Origin: Euptelea pleiosperma
Lineage: Eukaryota; Streptophyta; Magnoliopsida; Ranunculales; Eupteleaceae
Direction: 5' to 3'
DNA length: 64,000 nt
NCBI GenBank assembly: GCA_035048495.1
Contig: CM068553.1
Coordinates: forward strand, 13,765,190-13,829,189
In this document: one piece after another, positions 8,843 through 19,235 of the stretch
Numbering within the stretch: position 1 is the stretch's first letter
How the letters are laid out: each line of letters begins with the position of its first letter
Made by a program: the position numbers and the translations under genes
The notes under the pieces: generated by a model
What the model was told of the DNA's origin: nothing
Database searches by the model: none
What the model saw: the letters and a program-made list of their open reading frames with translations, nothing else

Positions 8843-10815
8843 ATCATAGCATTCTAATACAATTTTTTTTTATAGTAACTGCAAAAGTTTCTTTTAAGGC
8901 TAATTGAAAAGCCATTTTCATTAATTTAAAAGGTGAATATGTACTACGAAGGTGTACTAGTAAAACTTTCAGGGTTTTTCACTTAACAATGTACAACCAA
9001 AACCAAGCTATTATAAAGCTTCTTCTTTATGATAAACAAATGTTTGATATACACTAGAAATCTAAGGTTTCTCTCCGCTAGTCCCCCACTGTCCTAGATC
9101 TGCTCATAAGGTACATGTGCAGGGGCGTGAGACCAAACCATTCAATGAATACTACCTAGGTGATCTCTTATGCCAAAGATCTCTTATGCCAAAACCGATC
9201 TGGTCAGATGACCATAACTACTGGATCTATTCCATTCTTTTGATGATCAGAAAGAATAGGGATTAGGGTATGTGTTCCACCAAAAAGAAAACAGAATGGA
9301 TAACTATGTTCATTCAGTTTGGTTGACTTTTAGCATAGGAGATCTCCTAGGAGGCAAGGACTGAGTGGTGGAATTAGACACCCTGCACATCCACCTTATT
9401 TGCAAGTGTGCAGAGATCTTCTAGGAGGGAGTCACCATTAGCAGAACGAATTAATGGTTGTTTGAACCCCCTGCATGTGTGCCATATGTGCAGTTATGGG
9501 GAATAGCCCATTCTTGGTTGTACTTGGTGGGGAACTTGGTGGGGAACTTGGATGTCCTCTTATGTGTATTTGTATTATCGGGTTGAATTAAAATCTTTAT
9601 TTACCATAGCCTGCGGGATTATTGAACTTTTCTTTTTCTTTCCTAATATGTAATTTAATCTTTTTTTGTGTACATATTTATCATTCTTTTCTGTTTATTT
9701 ATTTATTATTAGACTCAACATGGCGCCAAAGCTTCCGAACTCTGTCACCCCTGAAGTAAAAAAGAAAAAAGGAGAAAAGCATGCTGGAGTCACTAGGTAA
9801 AATCGCTGCAATTAAATTTTTGGATTAAGTGATCCAAGATTGAGTTTCTGGTTTCAAACAGTGGCTCTTACTATGTTAGATTAATTCTTATTATATTAAA
9901 ATTAGATTAGTTCCTATATTAGATTAAAATACAATAGCTCAAGGGCTCTAGTCATTATAGCTGACAGACCTTATTGTTACATTTTCTCAGTTTATTTTTT
10001 GTCTATATATGCTTTTTGAAGTTCATTTTCTTTTTTTCGGGATTTACACGTAAAGGATGGTTTGAGAAACCCATTGCTGTAATGGAATGTGGTACTCAAC
10101 ATGTACTTTTGTCAACATTTTAGTGAGTGAATGGGTAAAGTGGTTCGGTCTTATGTTTTATCTTGAACCTTGTCTTATTTTTGGTAACTAATTGTGGTCT
10201 TCGCTGATCCTTTTTGCAGTCTTTTCTTTTGATAAATTTAGCTTTCTGGTGATTTGTTTGTTTAACACATCAAATTAGTCCTGTCTGTTTATTTATATGT
10301 TTTTCTGTGATGTTCTATTTTGTTCTAATGCAAGCCACCATGATTGAGACTAATACCAACAGCTACTTGGAAAACAAAACTAGTATTTATCATTGATTTT
10401 CTTTCGTTGGGGAAACCTTTGTTGCTAAATTGTTTTATGTTTAAACTTCACCATTTCATTCTCAGGTACACGATGAAATCTTTCTTGGACAAGCATGTGC
10501 TAGGTCTGCCTGCCTTTTGTACCAATACTTTGTGGCGCTGATATGCTTATTATCTGTACACAAGATCACTCTCCAAAGTTGAAACGGTTGGAATGTTTTT
10601 CTGTATTGCGGAGTGCCAAGGAAGAATGATTGGGTTCCACGAATTTCAAACTTACTTTGGCTATGAGTGCAAGCCTGAATCGAAAGGTTTATGGTTGAGC
10701 CTTCATGCATACATCACCATGGTACACATTGTACTGTGTATTAGTTCCACTTCTGAGAAATAAATTGCATTGTAATTTGTTTTCAAGTTTCGAGTTTCGA
10801 TGTTCGATTTCTTAA
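8843..10815. other. Gene-like but undecoded sequence
   Basis: No domain is recognisable. An exon-like segment at 9715-9798 starts after TATTATTAG, contains ATGGCGCCAAAGCTTCCG and ends before GTAAAATC. Another at 10466-10545 follows TTCATTCTCAG. Both would fit a spliced gene on the plus strand, but frames and homology are unproven. Short direct duplications occur at 9163-9194 (GATCTCTTATGCCAAA twice) and 9527-9550. Confidence 0.35.
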
Positions 10816-10977
10816 ATGGTTCAGTCCATAACAAGGATACAATTGTACCAGCAGGAGCATGATGATATCCCAATTGACAAAGAGACAATAATTCTCGAGA
10901 ATATACCAGCATGGACAACAAAAAGAGAAGAGTTGGTGGATCTTGTGTGGGCAGAATATGATAGTCGACATCCCTAA
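10816..10977 (+). CDS. Unrecognised 54-residue open frame, possible last exon
   Basis: The frame runs ATG to TAA and includes RIQLYQQEHDDIPIDKET, ENIPAWTTKREELV and WAEYDSRHP, ending after a Pro codon. A stop lies directly before the ATG. It may instead be read as a terminal exon entered at the acceptor TTCAG (10820-10824). Amino-acid use looks protein-like (balanced charge, TREE-like helix), and it is the clearest coding-like stretch of the 6-11 kb locus. I do not recognise the family and give no function. Confidence 0.35.
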   Translation: MVQSITRIQLYQQEHDDIPIDKETIILENIPAWTTKREELVDLVWAEYDSRHP

Positions 10978-11088
10978 ATAATTTCCGTTATGAATTTTAT
11001 TACGTATGCATTGTATTCAAATGGCTATGATTGTTTCATTATGAATGTTTTTTTATTATAATCTGAAGTTTATTATTTTGTAGTTACA

Positions 11089-12580
11089 TTTTTTTTTTAT
11101 AATTAGTATCATTAAAAAAGGGACAAATCCCAAAAGGAACAAAAGAAGGCAGATCCCCCTCTCTATGCAGCTTGGGAGGAATCCCCTAAAAAGTCATTCT
11201 ATCTAAATACAAAGGAATCGAAGCAAATTCAAGGGATACATAGGACCAAAGAAACGAGGCTTTAACTTTCAAAATCATATCTAGAATTGAGGCTTCATTC
11301 CCTCCAAAAATTCAAGCATTCCTTTCCTTCCAAATTGCCCACATCATGCAAATTGAAGGAGTTGCCTTTTACTGGAAAATATGACAAACAAATTACCAAG
11401 CACCATCTCTCCCACATGCTCTGAGACAACGAAGCTAACACCAAGGAGGGGCAAGAATATCTACCACACCTTGTAGGTAAAATTGGAATGAATCAACACA
11501 TGATCCACAGATTCAGATGCTGCCTTACATGGATCACACCAATTGGGTAGCATCATACCTTTCTTGATTAGGTGATCTATTGTCAGGATTTTATCAAGAT
11601 TGGTAGTCCAAATAAAGAACTTCACTTTGGATGGGATGGGGGCTTTCCATATCATAGATTCTGGTGGGAACTCCTATTCTTGTTGAGCACATTGCTCATT
11701 GAAGAATCTAACAGAAAATTCCCTAGGGTCCCATTTCCAAACTCTTTTATCATCCTCCATAGAAATAGTCGGATTATCACCCACCCGATGAAGGAAAGAA
11801 GCAAGAACTTCTAATTCCCAATCATAGACATTTCTTCGGAAGCCGAAATTCCATGCAGCTATACCATCACGAATTTCAACACACTGCAACTGTGGCCCCT
11901 TTTAGATGTGAGATTGTACAGACTAGGGAATGAGATTTTGAGCGGCTCCTTTCCACATCACAGATTGTCCCAGAAATGCACTTTATCCCCTCTTCCCACC
12001 TTTTAGATAATACCCCTACCAAACAATTCACGTGTACTGGATATTCCTTTCCACATACTGATCCCAATAGAAGTCACTGAATAGATCTCCCAAATAGATT
12101 GACTAACACCACATTTGTCACCTATCACGCTACCCCAAAGACTCTTCTCTTACTCATCGAGCCTCCACAGCCACTTACCAAGGAGAGCTCTGTTCATATC
12201 CCTAAGATGATGAAAGCCAAGTCCACCTCCATCTTTAGGCCTGCAAATTTTACCCTACTCTACCAGATGAAGCTTGCAAGATAAAGTACTCTTAATCAGA
12301 GTGATCTTACCTCCCTTAGACAGGTACCTCTTCTTCCAACTAGCTAGCCTCCTACCAAACTGCTCTAAGTCGGGATCAAATAACTTTATCTTTATACCTA
12401 GCACCCAGTGGCAGACTGAGATAAGTGGTAGGCGAACGCCCCATCTTACAACCCAAACACAACGCCATACCCCTTAAATCTAGAATTTCACTGATAATGA
12501 AGATCTCGCTCTTGGAAAGGTTGACCTGAAAACCAGAAACAACCTCAAAGCATCTCAAGATACACCTAAAGTTTCTAAGA
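11089..12580 (-). mobile_element. 5'-truncated LINE, reverse transcriptase end to poly(A), many frameshifts
   Basis: On the minus strand the order is a reverse transcriptase thumb piece (CFEVVSGFQVNLSKSEIF, about 12505-12558, then [14 protein letters not shown]), then VSQSIWEIYSV-like sequence, then WNFGFRRNVYDWELEVLASF (about 11785-11845) and KWDPREFSVRFF. The zf-RVT domain follows with APIPSKVKFFIWTTNLDKIL and CDPCKAASESVDHVLIH (11461-11655). It ends at a poly(A) seen as T(10) at 11089-11098. It shares domain order with the LINE at 2.9-4.9 kb but is a different copy in the other orientation. The 5' edge abuts a gypsy remnant near 12580. Confidence 0.88.
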
Positions 12581-13029
12581 TGGGGTCTCCCTCACAATCT
12601 ACAAGGTTACCTTTCACTACCGATTTTTTTCACTTCTGGTTAGTGGTTGCGATGTCGTTTTTGGAGCCTCTTGGCTGTGCGCACTTGGATCCATCGTTAG
12701 GATTTCACCAAACTAGTAATGCAATTTAAGGTCAACGGTCAGACGCCTTTAAATTAATTGGTAATAGGTCTCCAATCGCTTCCATTGATGGTCAAGCGGA
12801 GCTTCATTGACTCCTTCTACAGGCTAATAATGCCTTTTTATTGCAATTGTCACCGATATCTAAATCAGCTCCTAGTGGGGCTACACAACATGATATCACT
12901 ACGGTACTTATGCAATTTGCAGATGTCTTTGGCGAAACAACCTGCCTTCCTCTGAATCGCATGCATAACCCATTGCAGTCCTTTGTTCCCTGGAAGCTCT
13001 GAGAATAATGAACGTCCATATCGATATCC

Positions 13030-13560
13030 GTATTTTTATAAAGCGGAGATCGTGCGGTTGCTCAAAGAAATGTTGGAGTTTGGCGTTTTACGGCCTAGTG
13101 TGAGTCCTTATTCTTTGCATGTGTTTCTTATTTTAAAAAGATGGTGCTAGGCCTATGTACATAGATTATCGCGCATTTAAATGCATCACGGTTAAAGACT
13201 GCTATCAGATTCCGACCATCGATGAACTCTTGGATGAATTACATGGGGCTACAATATTTTTAAGTTAGATTTATGTTCTGGTTACCATCAAATTCGTGTT
13301 CATGATCTAGACATTCCAAAAATTGCATTTCGCACACATGATGGTCATTATGAAATCTTGGTGATGCCATTTGGCCTTTCTAATGCTCGGGCAACTTTCC
13401 AGAGTCTTATGAATGACACCTTTCCGCCATACCTAAGGAGGTTCGTCATTGCCTTTTTTGATGATATACTTGTCTACAGTTCCTCGCTGTAGGATCATCT
13501 GACCCATCTTCTGACGGTTTTGCGCTGCCTTTGCGAACACAAATGTGTATGTAAAAGCCT
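13030..13560 (+). pseudogene. Ty3/gypsy reverse transcriptase remnant
   Basis: Pieces in shifting frames read [66 protein letters not shown] and [18 protein letters not shown]. The last contains the FFDD form of the catalytic YxDD box (about 13455-13466). The domain copies the element RNA into DNA. At least four frameshifts or stops are needed to thread it, so it is not functional. Confidence 0.9.
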
Positions 13561-13673
13561 TCAAATGCCTGTTTGCCCAATCTTTGCTTGAGTATTTAGG
13601 ACATTATTTTGCAAATGGGGTCATGGCCGATCTAGAAAAAATTCGATGTAGGATAAAATGGTGGAAACCCTAA

Positions 13674-13920
13674 GTCCATTAAGGCTTTGAGTGGTTTTCT
13701 TGGCTTAACTGGATATTATAGGAAGTTCGTGCAATATTATGGCTGGATTGTGATACCATTGACGAATATGTTGAAGAAGGATTCTTTTTTTCGGTCGTCG
13801 GAGGCCGAACTTGCATTCGAAGACTTAGGGGGCTTAAAACTTAAGATGACCAATGCATCGGTTTTGGCTCTTCCTAACTTTACTTTGGAGTGTGACGTAT
13901 TAGGTACTGGGCCCTTCTTG
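13674..13920 (+). pseudogene. Ty3/gypsy RT-RNase H connection remnant
   Basis: The frame reads LSGFLGLTGYYRKFVQYYG, then IPLTNMLKKDSFFRSSEAE and LPNFTLECD. This is the conserved FLGLTGYYRKFV block after reverse transcriptase and the start of RNase H. RNase H itself breaks off shortly after the ECD box, and sequence then jumps to integrase near 13960, so an internal deletion of several hundred codons is likely. Confidence 0.88.
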
Positions 13921-13959
13921 GATTTGCGCACCCCCCTTGGCCCATCATGCCTCTCCCAA

Positions 13960-15060
13960 TATTGGTGTCCATTCGGGGTTCCTTCGGACATACAAAATGG
14001 TTTCCCGTAATTTCTATTGGAAGGGTCTCAAGCGTGATACAAAGACCTTAATTTGTGGTCGAATGTGATGTTTGTCAACGTAACAAAGCCATAACCTTGT
14101 CCTCACCTGGTCTCTTACAACCATTGCAAATTCCCGAGGACATCTGCTTGGATATCTCTATGGACTTCATTCATTGATGGCCTTCCCCCATCACTCGACA
14201 TACATCGATAATGGTGGTGATTGATCTTTTCTCTAAATATGAACATTTCAGTGCCCTTTTCTCACCCTTATTCAGCTTCAAAGGTGGCTGAACTTTTTGT
14301 TCGTGATGTGGTTTGTTTGCATGGCATGATGGGTTCAATTGTTAGTGACCGCGACCCCATTTTTACAAGTTAGTTTTGGGAAGCTTCTTTTGCTTTGCAG
14401 GGTACCACTTTATGTCGAAGCTTGCCCTATCATCCCCAGTCCGATGGTCAAACTAAGATTGTTAATCGTTCCCTTGAGGCGTATTTGCGTTGATTTGCTA
14501 GCAAGCTACTGTCCCTATGGGTGAAGTGCATGGTTTCCTTGGGCTGAATGGTAGAACAATACTTCCTTTCATTCGGCCATCAAAATGTTTCATTATCAGG
14601 CCGTGTATTGTCGACCGCCCCCGCAGGTGAATGCCTACCTTCCTGGCACTACGGCGGTCCATGTGATGGATGTTGCATTGCAAGAACATGATGCTATCAA
14701 TGGATTGTTCAAAGAGAATCTGACTCATGCCTAGGCTCGAATAAAGTTTTTTGCTAATACTAATCGTATTGAGCGCTCGTTTGAGGTAGGGGATTGGGTC
14801 TTCTTGCGCCTCCAACCTTACGGATAGCTTACGGTTGGGTCTAGAGGACCTTTGAAATTATGTCCTCGCTTTTATGGTCCATTCCAGGTTTTATTCCGCA
14901 TTGGCAGAATGGCTTACAAATTGGATCTGCCAGCAGATTGCAAAATTCATCCTATTTTTTATGTCTCTGCACTAAAAAAAGAAATTAGGTGCTCATATTC
15001 AACATGTACAGCTCTTCTCACCAATTGTTGATAGTGGCATTTTTACATGGAAACCTTTTG
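13960..15060 (+). pseudogene. Ty3/gypsy integrase remnant
   Basis: In changing frames one reads YKMVSRNFYWKGLKRDTKTL and a degenerate CxxC (CDVCQRNKA) of the zinc-binding head. Next come the core pieces LQIPEDICLDISMDF and VVIDLFSKY, the SDRDPIFTS- and LPYHPQSDGQTKIVNRSLEA-like pieces (about 14340-14490), and the C-terminal GDWVFLRLQPY to HPIFYVSALKK. Integrase inserts element DNA into chromosomes. Numerous stops mark this one as dead. Confidence 0.88.
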
Positions 15061-15061
15061 C

Positions 15062-16442
15062 TATTCTTGATAGTTTGTCTTTATTTTCTATACTGGTTAG
15101 CGTAGAAAAAACGTTGGTGAGACTTGTGAGAAACTTCTCGTGGAGTGAGAGAGGAGATGGGCGTAAAGTTAACCTTGTGGGTTGGAAGGTGGTAGTTAGG
15201 CCCAAGGATAAGGGAGGTTTAGGGATTCAGAGATTAAGTAGTATGAATGAAGCTCTAAGAGAGAAATGGTTGTGGAGATTTGGGATGGAGAGGGACAATC
15301 TATGGCGTAGGGTTATCGTGGGTTTGTAAGGGGAGAGCGCGATAGGTTGGGTTAGTGGTATGCCTAGAGGACCGTATGGATGTGTTGTGTGGAAAGGGAT
15401 CGTGAGTGGCATGCAAAAATTTGATTAGGGGATCTTGTTTAGGGTGGGTAGAGGGAATAGTCATGTTTTGGAGTGATAGGTGGTGCTCGGAGACTGCCCT
15501 TAAGACTGAGTTCCACGATTTATTCCTTATTTCTAACAAGAAAATAGCCACAGTGTGTGAAATGCAAATTCCAGATAATGACAATCATGCTTGGGAGTTT
15601 GGCTTTTGCCATCGCCTGTATGATTAGGAGCTTTTGGTCGATCTCATTGCCAAGGTTGGGGGTAATCCTTCGTTTAGCAAGATGGATGATGCGAGAAGGT
15701 GGACCTTTGATAGTAAAGAAAATTTCTAAGTCCAATCATTCTACGAGGTGTCGAGGATTGTGGGGTAAAAGAGTTTCCGACAAATCGAGTTTGGGGTAGC
15801 AAGGCACCTTCGAAAGTTCACTTCTTGGCTTGGTGCACAGTTCGAGGAAGAGTACATAGCATGGATCTTCTCTGGAGGAGAGGCATTAACATCGTCGATC
15901 ACTGTCCTCTTTGTTTGAAGAGTGGCGAGTCCAACGACCATATTTTCCTTCTTTGTAAGTGGGCTTGGGAGGTGTGGACAGCGTTTTAATTTGGAAGAGT
16001 TTGTGTATCACCAAGGTCCATCAAGGAGTTACTTTTTTCGTGTGAGTGCAAAGGTTTTAGTGGTTTGGGTGAAAGGCTTTGAGTGTTAACTCTGCTTGCA
16101 GTGATATGGAGCATATGGAAAGAACGTAATAACATGGTGTTTGAGGGGAGAAGTATGCCATTGGAAACGTTAGTGTTAGAGATCAAATGATTTATTTTTC
16201 TTTGGGTTAAATTGTATAGGGAGGGGAGATGCATTTTCTTTGAGGATGTGGTGTTTAAGTGGGACTCTTTGATCTATTGTGAGTAAGGGGTGGATCTCTT
16301 GATGTTTGGGAGGGTAGGGTACTGGGGATGGTTTTTTGTTTAGTAGTTGCTTGGTTGTTGTTTCCTTGGTTCGTTAAGGAGGCCATCTTGTCCTCCTAGT
16401 GCCTCTTTTTAATATATTTCAGTTTAACTATCAAAAAAAAAA
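15062..16442 (+). mobile_element. 5'-truncated L1-type LINE inserted in the gypsy element
   Basis: The frame 15075-15329 reads VRLVRNFSWSERGD, KVNLVGWKVVVRPKDKGGLG and NEALREKWLWRFGMERDNLW, the region after reverse transcriptase in plant LINE ORF2. Further on come WEFGFCHRLYD, CTVRGRVHSMDLLWRRG and the zf-RVT residues CPLCLKSGESNDHIFLLCKW (about 15900-15960), then VIWSIWKERNNMVFEG. The element ends in ACTATC plus A(10) at about 16433-16442. Frameshifts and stops are present. No clear target duplication was found. Confidence 0.88.
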
Positions 16443-16464
16443 TTAAAGAAAAATAATCACGCCA

Positions 16465-16596
16465 TTATTGAGATGTTGATCCACTAGGAGGGTCTTCCTC
16501 GTGAAGATGCAACATGGGAAGAATATGCTAGTTTTGTTCGACACGCTTTCCTGATTTTCCAACTTGAGGATAAGTTGTGCTTCTGGTCGGGGTGGA
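16465..16596 (+). pseudogene. Chromodomain-like C-terminus of the gypsy integrase
   Basis: The frame reads EMLIH-stop-EGLPREDATWEEYASFVRH and FQLEDKL. This matches the usual chromovirus ending (WxGLPxEDATWE, then FxLEDK). Chromodomains steer integration toward particular chromatin. It resumes right after the LINE poly(A), so it belongs to the same gypsy copy as 12585-15060. Confidence 0.8.
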
Positions 16597-16840
16597 TGTT
16601 AGGATATCCTATTATTGGTAATGTCTAATTAGAGGTTCATCGTTAATTTGTTTCCTTACTTATAAATGTATCTAATTGTATCCAATGATTTTATTTGGCA
16701 AATGATTCGGAGTCCTAGTTTAACAAGGAGTAGGAGTCTTATCTTTAAATATAGAATTTGTCAATCGTTTGAGATGAATGAATTAAGAATTTTAAAGTAG
16801 AATTGGAGGACGGCTTCCCTCCAAGTGTAGCCAATATTGT
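16597..16840 (+). repeat. 3' LTR of the gypsy element, right edge uncertain
   Basis: A purine-rich tract (GGTCGGGGTGGA) is followed by TGTTAGGATATCC, the expected polypurine tract and LTR start. Late in the segment TTGAGATGAATGAATTAAGAA and GGAGGACGGCTTCCCTCC resemble R/U5 of plant chromoviruses. No partner LTR is present, so the end is approximate. Confidence 0.6.
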
Positions 16841-18087
16841 AGGAATGATTTCGTTGGGACTTATAATTTTAATTTGGGTCGATATGTGGGACCCACCTGC
16901 TCTTGAAGCCTACTTGATATATGAGACCCACCTCTTATATAAGACTGGAGTTAGAACCTAAAATCATGCAAGTGTGGATCACCTTAGAAACTCATGGACA
17001 GAGACAACCGCTTAAGGCCCCCATGTCAGCTAAGGTTCTCCAAATTCCACATTTCTACTTTAATTTCTACCCTCTCTCTCTCTCTCTCTAAGTTTTAAAT
17101 AATACGAAAAAAAAAAACCATGGCAGCCAAAGGGCCCCCCAAATCCATCCCCCCCCTTCCAACACAAATTGTTAATTAGTAACTTTGCATCTCTAAATGC
17201 AAGAAAAATGAAGTTTAAAAAAACATTGTAATTTTAATTTGTATTAATATTGTCGGGACTTGACGAGGGATTGAGTGTCAGCCGCTCATAAGCACTTTTT
17301 GAAGTGAAAACAACTCCAATCCAACACTTAGAAATCACTAATCAGGCTAATATTTGTTTGGTCCGTATGTCCATTTAGGGTTACACCTAATAGCTATACG
17401 GTCAAAAATCTATAAGAATATGCCACATGGCTCATATTGTGGGCGGTAAGTAACTTTGCTGACCGGTGGAGGTCAGAAAAGTTCTACTCTTCAATACCCA
17501 TGTCATTAACGAGATTGTCCATCAAACGGCTCATACTCCGAAAGATCAAACCAATCAGACGACCTTAACAGTCTAATCAATTAATATCCATGCAATTGAG
17601 CTAGGCCACATGTCAGTACTTGTTCATACTATCTCCAACACATAAAATATTATACCAAAATAAAATAAAAAACCAACACATTAAAGAGTTGGGCAAAGGT
17701 TGCTGTCACGGATCTTTGGTAGGTAAACCGGGTTTAGGGCAATCCGAAACCCATTTTTCCCCTTTGATATCCAATCCGAACCCACTTTGGAGATACATCC
17801 ATCCACTTCTAAGAATCTGATCGATGATGGGCTGTAGGCGCAGGATTGCACAGATCATATGACCCTAGCTACCATCCCATTAACAGGCATCTTCCAATGG
17901 ATCATTGCCATGTAGCTTTTGCTGATCACCTAATAAGGTTAGACATCAGGTTGGATCCTTTCTGAGGTTATGGCCCATTTAAGACTTTGACCCACTGATT
18001 CTACGGTTTGGATTGACGGGCATCTCCATAGGTTGAAGGCTTTTAATCAAATTAAAAATAGGAGACGGGTTCAAAGTCACATATATC
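16841..18087. other. No gene seen; family P arm and low-complexity sequence
   Basis: No coding domain. 17309-17445 is a right arm of the family P MITE (AGAAATCACTAATCAGGCTA to GTGGGCGGTAAG). A (CT)n run is at 17072-17090. Confidence 0.5.
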
Positions 18088-18092
18088 GCAGG

Positions 18093-18566
18093 TGTTAAAC
18101 AACCATATACCCCAAAAGATTGATCTATTGGGGAAAGGCAAAACAACTATGTATACCTACGGGTCATCGGGCTAACATAGCACGTGTGCAATAACACACC
18201 ATCGGCTAACACGTCCCCTCGGCGGGAATAGACTCCGTTGGAGACTTGAACCCGCAACCTCCCAAGTCTTAAGGCTCTAATACCATGTTAAATAACTATT
18301 TACCCCAAAAGAACGATCTATTGGGGAAAGGAGAAACAACTATGTATACAAAGGGCCGTTGGGCCAATACAACACATGTGCGGGAAAACACCATCCGCTA
18401 ACACGCCCCCTTAGTAGGAATACACTCCGCTGGAGACTTGAACCCATGACCTCTCAAGCCTTAAGGCTTTGATTCCATGTTAAATAACCATTTACCCCAA
18501 AAGATCGACGTACGTATTGGGAAAAGGCGAAACAACATGTGTGCGAGAACACACCATCCGCTAACA
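18093..18566 (-). mobile_element. Tandem TRIM retrotransposon: three LTRs and two internal domains, 5-bp target duplication
   Basis: In plus coordinates LTRs are 18093-18211, 18286-18403 and 18478-18566, each TGTTAAA...GCTAACA. The third has an internal deletion. Two internal domains of 74 bp (18212-18285 and 18404-18477) lie between. On the minus strand each internal domain begins with TGGTATTAGAGCC or TGGAATCAAAGCC, the iMet primer site directly after an LTR. Each ends with a G-rich polypurine tract (GAGGGGACG in the first) before the next LTR. The whole array is flanked by GCAGG on both sides (18088-18092 and 18567-18571). It has no coding capacity and depends on other LTR elements. Confidence 0.9.
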
Positions 18567-18567
18567 G

Positions 18568-18810
18568 CAGGGCTGTCAATGGATTGGGTCGACCTGATGC
18601 TCAGATCTGATAAAATAGGTATGGATTGGGTTCAATATTGGATTGGGTCTAGACTGAGAATACTTATAGCATTAGTTATCAGATCCATTTCGGATCGACT
18701 ATGATCCAATCAATAATGACCCGGTTCGATTTCATTAATATTTTAGATTTATGTTTAAAGTTTTTTTTTATTTCACTTATCATATCTAATCGGGTCTTAT
18801 CGCATCCGTA
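18568..18810. mobile_element. hAT-type terminal fragment
   Basis: Begins CAGGGCTGTCAATGGATTGG, a very common plant hAT end, followed by TTGGGT/GATCCAAT-rich subterminal sequence. The other end is not found, so this is a fragment. The TRIM target duplication overlaps its first bases. Confidence 0.55.
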
Positions 18811-18819
18811 CTCCAAATT

Positions 18820-19175
18820 GAGTAAAACTTTTATCACAAGAAATTGTAAATCACACAATCACAAGCCAATGAGTTCTCGGCACGTACACAAGTGCTTTTG
18901 CAACGTACCATGTGCTTTTGGAGTAAAACTTCTATCACACGAAATTGTAAATCACACAATCACAAGCCAATGAGTTCTCGGCACGTACACAAGTGCTTTG
19001 CAACCGCTTTTGCTTTTAGGTGTACGTGCCGAGAACTCATTGGCTGGGTTTGTGTGATTTGCAATCCGATTGTGACAGAAGTTTTACTCGTGCTTTTGCT
19101 TTTAGGTGTACGGGCCGAGAACTCATTGGCTGTGATTGTGTGATTTGCAATCCGATTGTGACACAAGTTTTACTC
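18820..19175. mobile_element. Family K palindromic MITE (Mutator-like), outer copy with perfect 9-bp duplication
   Basis: Ends are GAGTAAAACTT...AAGTTTTACTC. Flanks are CTCCAAATT at 18811-18819 and 19176-19184. The arms contain ACACAATCACAAGCCAATGA and CTCGGCACGTACAC and their complements. A second copy of the same family is inserted in its middle. Nine-base duplications point to Mutator-like (MULE) transposase. Confidence 0.92.
18921..19089. mobile_element. Family K MITE nested inside the previous one
   Basis: A 169-bp full copy with the same ends as the outer MITE. It is flanked by perfect 9-bp duplications GTGCTTTTG (18912-18920 and 19090-19098), a sequence that is itself part of the outer MITE loop. 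Confidence 0.92.
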
Positions 19176-19235
19176 CTCCAAATTGAGCGAAACAGATTTG
19201 ATAAGGATATCCGACAAATATGAGTTTGGACTTTA

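Larger units (their letters stand above)
6405..9260 (+). repeat. Segmental duplication, copy A (copy B at 31780-35290)
   Basis: Blocks match in order. 6467-6600 matches 31812-31920 plus 32265-32330 (TGGCCTGCAACTA/TGGCCTTCAACTA; GGTATTGGCGATGAAAG/AGTATTGGTGATGAAAG). 6620-6800 matches 32350-32490. 7060-7170 matches 32610-32735. 8975-9050 matches 32745-32765 plus 33984-34008. 9055-9260 matches 35120-35300. Copy B lacks about 7175-8960. Copy A carries a hAT (7919-8842) that copy B does not have. Confidence 0.7.
12585..16840 (+). mobile_element. Ty3/gypsy chromovirus remnant, interrupted by a LINE
   Basis: The domains are in gypsy order: protease-to-RT linker (VSGCDVVFGASWL, about 12650), reverse transcriptase, RNase H start, integrase, a chromodomain-like tail and a 3' LTR. 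All frames carry several stops and shifts, so the element is dead. The gag and 5' LTR are missing. A LINE (15062-16442) lies between the integrase end and the chromodomain. The integrase C-terminus (GDWVFLRLQPY, then KLCPRFYGPFQVL and DLPADCKIHPIFYVSALKK) followed by a chromodomain assigns it to the chromovirus lineage. Confidence 0.92.

Noticed and set aside
10462..10710. 82-codon minus-strand frame
   Set aside because: No family resemblance; it lies opposite exon-like plus-strand segments and is probably chance.
18212..18285. tRNA-like text (GAACCCGCAACC, CTAATACCA)
   Set aside because: Explained as the primer site and interior of a TRIM between LTRs.
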